Assembly: GCA_004561445.1 (NCBI GenBank)
Contig: SFVX01000001.1
Span: 62,001-126,000, forward strand
DNA length: 64,000 bases
Reading direction: 5' to 3'
Origin: a bacterium
Lineage (GTDB): Bacteria; Patescibacteriota; Saccharimonadia; Saccharimonadales; Saccharimonadaceae
Shown in pieces: positions 59,319 through 64,000 of the stretch. Below the pieces are notes generated by a model, which made no database searches, was not told the origin of the DNA, and saw only the letters and a list, made by a program, of their open reading frames with translations. Every line of letters begins with the position of its first letter. The first letter of the stretch is position 1. The position numbers and the translations under genes are program-made.

Positions 59319-61087
59319 TAGTCGACCGTAATTTCAATTTCAACTTTATTAATATCGGACGGAATCTTGGTAACCCAGAAGTAAGAACGATTAATCTCGA
59401 CATCAGCTACGCCATTGATAGAAGTGAGCATGGTGCGGACTTGGCCGACTTTTTGGCCGAGGATTTTCTCGGAGATCATTTCTGGCGTGACGCGTGGACC
59501 GATTTTTACTGTGCTCTTAAGCTTGGCAGTGTATTCACCATTGTTATTCTTATAAGATTCAAAGAAAGCGATAACTTTTTCTTCATCCTTGCCAGCACCA
59601 GTTGCGTAAACCGTGCGCGTATCATCACCTAAACCTTCTTCGACGGTTTTTTCGATGTACTGACTGACAGCATCGCGAGAAACTGTGTAAACTTTGTAGG
59701 TAGTTTTCTTAGTAACTTTTGGCTTCGTGTCGCCATTAACTTCCTCGCCAAGAGCCGGCGATGAACTAAGTTGGCCGTTCTCGATATTGAAGCTACTCTT
59801 AATAACGATAGCGTCGTCGCTATTTTCGTCGATGAGTTCTTTTTTGGCATCCGATTCGCCAGTAATGTCGAGATTTTCTTCGGCGGCCGCAAGGTCGTCT
59901 TTGGAGACGATTTTAACTATTTTACTAGTGCCGCCAGAAATAGCAGCACTTGAGGTTGGTGTGGCGCCAGAAATCGAGGCAGTCCAGCCACTATTGACAG
60001 CGCCCATATTATATTTGTCTCCATTTTCGATTGCCTCGATTTTGACTGTAGTCGTGACATCTTTTGAGAGGTCACAGGTAGCGACTAGGCTTGTAGAGAC
60101 TTTGCAAGTATCAGTATCAAAATCTTTGCCATCAACGGCACGGAGCGTACTAGCGGCAGTCGAGACATAAGTTAGACCATTATAGGTAAACTTGGTGCCA
60201 ACCGGAATCGTGATCGCATCGCGACCATTACCAACGATCGAAACTGGGCTAGTGCGCTTAACGGTCAAAGTACCGCTAGCTTTAGTGCCTTTATCAACTT
60301 CACCAGTAGCCTCAAAATCTGCGCTGGCGGTTTTTTCGATGGCTTTTTCCTCCATATAGAAAATACCAGCATCGATGTCTTCTTTATCTTGGTCGGTAGT
60401 AAGCTTGATTGTTTCAGAAAAACCTTGGTCGGAGGTGCGAACATGTACGATAACCTTGGCGGCAGGCGCAAAAGCAAAAGCCCAAACCAAAACAACGACC
60501 ATAATGACAGCAAAAACAGAACCTATAATAATCTGCGTGCGATATTTTTTAATATTTGGAACTTTTTGATTGGATTTTTTCTTAGCGACCTTTTTGTCAG
60601 TATCGGCCTCTTCGTCAATTTCATCCTCAGTCACAACTTCTTCGGATTTTTTAACTTTGGCTGCTTCAGCTTTTTTATCGTCTTTGTGGGATTTTTCGTG
60701 ATCAGACTTGACGTCTTTTTTCTCCGACTTAGAAGTCGAAGTTTCTGTTTCTGGTTCTTCTTCGATAATGTCACTTTCTTCGTCAGCATCGTCAAATTCA
60801 GCCTCGTCATCAGTGGCGAGTTGCGGCTTACTGCTAAGAGACTTTGCAACTGGCATCTTGACGGATTGAGCAAACTTAACGAGATTTTCGTCGGTAGAAA
60901 TCAAAACAACAGTTTTATTGTGCTGGAGTGCAGTTTTAGCAATCAATTTGAAGTTTACAACGCTACGGAGTACACCGGCTTTTTTTGGTGGAACAAGAGC
61001 GACGATTTTGGTTTTTGCATTTTTGACCTTGGCGATAATATCAGTGATATCATCCTCTGGCTCAATATAAATGACGTCTTTATTCAT
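59318..61087 (-). CDS. Large single-pass protein with baseplate-J-like extracellular part
   Basis: The 589-residue protein has a Rossmann-like cytoplasmic start (residues 1-85: KIVALVPPKKAGVLRSVVNF), an acidic/Lys-rich linker (about 90-180), one membrane helix (IIIGSVFAVIMVVVLVWAFA) and a long extracellular Ser/Thr/Asp-rich beta domain (GTLTVKRTSPVSIVGNGRDA, IPVGTKFTYNGLTYVS) that recalls baseplate J-type proteins of CPR. The role is probably envelope structure or attachment. TATAAT ends 7 nt before the ATG (leaderless). It heads the operon with ruvX and mltG. Confidence 0.8.
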   Translation of the reverse strand: MNKDVIYIEPEDDITDIIAKVKNAKTKIVALVPPKKAGVLRSVVNFKLIAKTALQHNKTVVLISTDENLVKFAQSVKMPVAKSLSSKPQLATDDEAEFDDADEESDIIEEEPETETSTSKSEKKDVKSDHEKSHKDDKKAEAAKVKKSEEVVTEDEIDEEADTDKKVAKKKSNQKVPNIKKYRTQIIIGSVFAVIMVVVLVWAFAFAPAAKVIVHVRTSDQGFSETIKLTTDQDKEDIDAGIFYMEEKAIEKTASADFEATGEVDKGTKASGTLTVKRTSPVSIVGNGRDAITIPVGTKFTYNGLTYVSTAASTLRAVDGKDFDTDTCKVSTSLVATCDLSKDVTTTVKIEAIENGDKYNMGAVNSGWTASISGATPTSSAAISGGTSKIVKIVSKDDLAAAEENLDITGESDAKKELIDENSDDAIVIKSSFNIENGQLSSSPALGEEVNGDTKPKVTKKTTYKVYTVSRDAVSQYIEKTVEEGLGDDTRTVYATGAGKDEEKVIAFFESYKNNNGEYTAKLKSTVKIGPRVTPEMISEKILGQKVGQVRTMLTSINGVADVEINRSYFWVTKIPSDINKVEIEITVD

Positions 61088-61164
61088 AAGCTATATTATA
61101 TAATAAGTAACGTTGGATTTGCAAAACACAAAATTAAAGTTCTTGTGCTAAAATATTATTAGCT

Positions 61165-62409
61165 ATGGCCTTTTGGAAAAAGAAAAAAGAGGAAGAAGCT
61201 ACCGAGACGCCCGTCGAGGAACAGAAATTAGACGTCGATCCGCAAAGCGTAGTGCCAGAAAGCTTAAGTGAACTGGTTATTCGCGCGATTCGTGAAGGCG
61301 TTTTGATTGTTGATGAGAATAAAAATATCGTACTCGCAAACCCAGCAGCCGAAGAACTAACTGGTCGTACTTTCGACGAGATGAGTGGCATTAATTATGA
61401 CTCGATTTTGAATTTTCTAGACAAAACAGGCAATCGCATCAGCGAAATGCGTAACCCGATTGCGAAGGCTTTCACCGACGGTTCTTATAATGAAGTACGC
61501 GATCTCGATTTACAATCCTCCGAGGGACGCACGACGCCAGTTTCAGTGATTGTGACGCCAACTCAGGGCGAGCACCCGGCCTATGTTGTGACGCTACGTA
61601 ATATAGCACGCGAACTTGAGGAAGAGCGCGAGCGTAATGAGTTTATTTCAACGGCTAGCCATGAAATGCGTACGCCAGTAGCGAGTATTGAAGGCTACCT
61701 TGGGCTCGCAATGAATCCAAGCACCGCAACCGTCGATGAACGCGGCATGACTTATCTTACAAAGGCACACGAAGCCTCAAAACACCTCGGCAAGTTATTT
61801 CAAGATTTGCTCGACACGACAAAACTCGACGACGGCCGCATTGTTCCTCACTTTGAGCCAGTTGAAATTGTGCAACTTGCCAAAAAAATTGCCGACGAAC
61901 AGATTCCGCGCATTACGGCCAAGGGGCTCGGCTATCAATTTGGCTCCGGTTCGGTCGATCAGCAACTTTCGGGCGGTAAACGCATTGATCAGGTAATTTA
62001 CGCGAGCGTCGACCCAAGCTTCTTTAAGGAAATTCTAGATAATCTAATCGAAAACGCTATCAAATACACGCAGTCAGGTTGGGTGATTGTGAATGTGCGA
62101 GCCGATGAACATAATGTGCAGATTATCGTAGAAGATACAGGCATTGGCATCGCTCGCGAAGAGCTGTCGCATGTTTTTCAGAAGTTTTACCGCGTCGATA
62201 ACAGTGACACGCGCGAAATTGGCGGCACAGGCCTTGGACTTTATCTCGTAAAACAACGCGTTGAAGCGCTTAATGGGCGCATCTGGGTCGAGAGCGAGAA
62301 AGGACACGGCTCGCGCTTTATCTTCATGTTGCCGAGACTGAGCTCAGACGCCTATCGTCAACAGAAGTTTTTATTCGATAATCAGTCCGCCAAAAAGGTC
62401 GGAAAATAG
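61165..62409 (+). CDS. Soluble PAS-domain sensor histidine kinase
   Basis: This 414-residue kinase has an N-terminal charged stretch, a PAS domain (~30-150, REGVLIVDENKNIVLANPAA), HisKA with the phospho-acceptor in SHEMRTPVASIEGYL, and HATPase_c with N box DNLIENAIKYT, G1 EDTGIGI and G2 GGTGLGLYLVKQ. There are no membrane helices, so the signal is sensed in the cytoplasm. TAAAAT ends 10 nt before the ATG. The partner response regulator starts 39 bp downstream. Confidence 0.94.
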   Translation: MAFWKKKKEEEATETPVEEQKLDVDPQSVVPESLSELVIRAIREGVLIVDENKNIVLANPAAEELTGRTFDEMSGINYDSILNFLDKTGNRISEMRNPIAKAFTDGSYNEVRDLDLQSSEGRTTPVSVIVTPTQGEHPAYVVTLRNIARELEEERERNEFISTASHEMRTPVASIEGYLGLAMNPSTATVDERGMTYLTKAHEASKHLGKLFQDLLDTTKLDDGRIVPHFEPVEIVQLAKKIADEQIPRITAKGLGYQFGSGSVDQQLSGGKRIDQVIYASVDPSFFKEILDNLIENAIKYTQSGWVIVNVRADEHNVQIIVEDTGIGIAREELSHVFQKFYRVDNSDTREIGGTGLGLYLVKQRVEALNGRIWVESEKGHGSRFIFMLPRLSSDAYRQQKFLFDNQSAKKVGK

Positions 62410-62448
62410 CCACTTTTTAAGCATAACTGTTATATAATTATAGTTAAT

Positions 62449-64000
62449 ATGGCTAAAATTATGTTGGTAGAGGACGACAAGTCCTTGCGTGAAATTTATA
62501 GCATTCGCTTGGTCGCCGAAGGCTATAATATTGTTTCCGCCGGCGATGGAGAGGAAGCTCTCGGCCTTGCCGTACAAGAAAAACCAGACCTGATTATATC
62601 AGACGTAATGATGCCGAAGATTTCCGGCTTTGATATGCTAGACATCCTCCGCTCAACGCCAGAGACGAAAGATATCAAAGTAATTATGATGACAGCACTC
62701 TCAAGTGATGAGCAGCGCCAACGTAGTGAAGCGCTTGGCGCCGCAAAGCATCTTGTCAAATCACAGTGTGGAATCGAAGATGTAATCAATGCAGTTCACG
62801 AAGTCCTAGGCGATGCGCCAAACACGGCCGCACAAGCAAATATCGCCACACTCAATGCAACTGCAACCACCGCAGGCAAAGCTGCCGCAGAAATTACACC
62901 GTTAAATCAACCAATACCAGACATGACAAATATTAAAACAGAAGCAACTACCGTAGTAGCGCCACAAGATTCATCAATCCCAGCGCCGGACAGTACTCGC
63001 GCGATGACTAGCGATCAAGAGATGCAGCCTTCGGTCGCAAGTGCACCAAGCGAAGCGCCAGCGCCAGCAATGGAACCTACGCCAATTAGCGCCGCACCAG
63101 TTGCGCCAAGCACACCGGCGCAGCCAGTTGTTCCTGAGGCGCCAGCACAACCGGTCGCCCCTGAAGCGCCAGCTGCACCCGTAGCTCCAGTAACGCCAGC
63201 ACAACCGGCTACCCCGAGCGCTCCTACGGCACCTGCTCAACCAGCGCCAGTTACCCCTGAAGCGCCAGCTGCGCCTACAGCTCCAGTTCAAAATCCAGCT
63301 GGAGAAAATCCTGTAAATTTTAATCAAGCTTCCGTCGCAAAGCCGGTGGCTGTATCTGCTACGCAATCCGCACCAGTTCAGCCTGCGGCGGGAGCTAATA
63401 CACCGGTTCAAGGTGCCGCACTCACGCCGCAACAGGTTTTGACGATGATGGGAAACGGCATGGGTAGTATGCCGCAAGCGCGCCCAGTAGTCGTAATTCC
63501 GCAAGCGCCAGCAGCGTCCGAGACGCCGGCCGTTCCCGTCGCATCCGCGCCTCAGACAATCTCGCAAGTACCAAAAGCTGGCGGAACTTTGCCGATGCCA
63601 GGAGCAGTTCCACGAGCAGTAACTCCTCAGGCTGTAACACCTCAAGGCGTAGTACCACAGACAGCAATACCCGCGATGACTCCACAACAACTTGCATTGC
63701 TCCGCGCTCAGCAACAAGCACAAATGCAAGCTCAGATGCAGGCAGCTCAAACTACTCAGATGTCACAGGCTACGCAAGCGCCACGTCCAGCTCAACCACG
63801 CACGGCTGGAGGCGAAAGAGTCTTACAACCGATTCATGATCCAACACAAGACCAAATGCGCGCAGCCATGGCAAAACGTTTCGCGGATCTGCTCGGCGAA
63901 GAAGACCCTGCCAAACCTGGCACCGTTACAACTAAGAGCGCATCAGATACAGCAACTAAGCACGACGCTACAATAAACGTGCCGACAACTGCGCAAATCA
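62449..64000 (+). CDS. Response regulator with long Pro/Ala/Gln-rich C-terminal tail (runs off the window)
   Basis: Residues 1-~122 are a receiver domain (MLVEDDKSLREIYSIRL, phospho-acceptor Asp in LIISDVMMPKISG, MMTALSS, HLVKSQ). Instead of a DNA-binding domain, the frame continues open for at least 395 codons of low-complexity sequence rich in Pro, Ala and Gln with repeated APVAP/APAQPV-type units, then QQLALLRAQQQAQMQAQMQA. TATAAT ends 10 nt before the ATG. It pairs with the upstream kinase. The output could be a scaffold or surface-linked function; the 3' end is not visible. Confidence 0.88.
   Translation, partial: MAKIMLVEDDKSLREIYSIRLVAEGYNIVSAGDGEEALGLAVQEKPDLIISDVMMPKISGFDMLDILRSTPETKDIKVIMMTALSSDEQRQRSEALGAAKHLVKSQCGIEDVINAVHEVLGDAPNTAAQANIATLNATATTAGKAAAEITPLNQPIPDMTNIKTEATTVVAPQDSSIPAPDSTRAMTSDQEMQPSVASAPSEAPAPAMEPTPISAAPVAPSTPAQPVVPEAPAQPVAPEAPAAPVAPVTPAQPATPSAPTAPAQPAPVTPEAPAAPTAPVQNPAGENPVNFNQASVAKPVAVSATQSAPVQPAAGANTPVQGAALTPQQVLTMMGNGMGSMPQARPVVVIPQAPAASETPAVPVASAPQTISQVPKAGGTLPMPGAVPRAVTPQAVTPQGVVPQTAIPAMTPQQLALLRAQQQAQMQAQMQAAQTTQMSQATQAPRPAQPRTAGGERVLQPIHDPTQDQMRAAMAKRFADLLGEEDPAKPGTVTTKSASDTATKHDATINVPTTAQI

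Noticed and set aside
59629..60569. Open frames antisense to the 59318-61087 gene
   Set aside because: Low-complexity Ser/Ile-rich artefacts of the opposite strand.
62974..63750. Minus-strand 258-codon frame rich in Arg, Trp and Cys
   Set aside because: Reverse reading of the Pro/Ala/Gln-rich response-regulator tail; composition is not protein-like.

Overview
The window reads as a chromosome segment of a Patescibacteria/CPR bacterium, most likely Candidatus Saccharibacteria (TM7). This is inferred from compact, tightly coupled housekeeping genes, very short or absent 5' leaders, extended -10 promoters, and CPR-typical proteins (LysM-CHAP hydrolase, MltG, RuvX with a single-pass acidic-linker protein, superoxide reductase). 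UGA acts as stop (for example galU ends in TGA inside an ATGA overlap), so the Gly-UGA code of Gracilibacteria and SR1 does not apply. Taxon is inferred without searches.

Host left arm (1-19.7 kb): partial ftsK, pnp, rpsO, radA, a CIRCE-controlled clpC - membrane zincin - clpP operon, ligA coupled to a membrane protein, htpX, a UvrD-like helicase split by one in-frame UGA, tRNA-Gly(GCC), a pilin-like gene and an HdeD/DUF308 protein. Host right arm (44.3-64 kb): tRNA-Leu(UAA), tRNA-Cys(GCA), a candidate small RNA, a superoxide reductase/thiol-redox operon, an SPFH protein, a PPDK_N-like/tandem Nudix/rarA operon, a DUF167 gene with galU, gpmI, a Sua5-type gene, obg, the LysM-CHAP hydrolase, mltG, ruvX, a histidine kinase, and a response regulator with a long Pro/Ala-rich tail that leaves the window.

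Between the arms lies a 24.58 kb integrated element (about 19740-44326) bounded by the 8-bp repeat TTGGTGGG. The right copy is the 3' end of tRNA-Leu. The element carries two restriction-modification modules with a Vsr nuclease, an XRE regulator, an E1-like/JAMM fusion beside a ClpB-type AAA+ unfoldase and a 40-residue peptide, an MT-A70 methylase, a TraD/TraG-like coupling ATPase, a Replic_Relax protein, a run of small genes known from Clostridia mobile elements (DUF3232, DUF5049, DUF5688, DUF7678, virulence-protein and DUF4314 types), and a large serine recombinase. No VirB4-type secretion ATPase is present, so it looks mobilizable rather than self-transmissible.

Main discovery: the crossover core lies inside the recombinase gene. 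Both core copies are in the same reading frame, so the excised circle would encode a roughly 746-residue recombinase ending in a tandem helix-turn-helix domain. Integration cuts this tail off and leaves it at the far left end. The tRNA-Leu terminator appears to be stranded at the left junction, and a substitute antisense terminator is embedded in the recombinase codons next to the tRNA. Other notable signals are compensatory-looking changes in the elbow contacts of two tRNAs, widespread leaderless geometry, and long-range inverted repeats bracketing small element genes.
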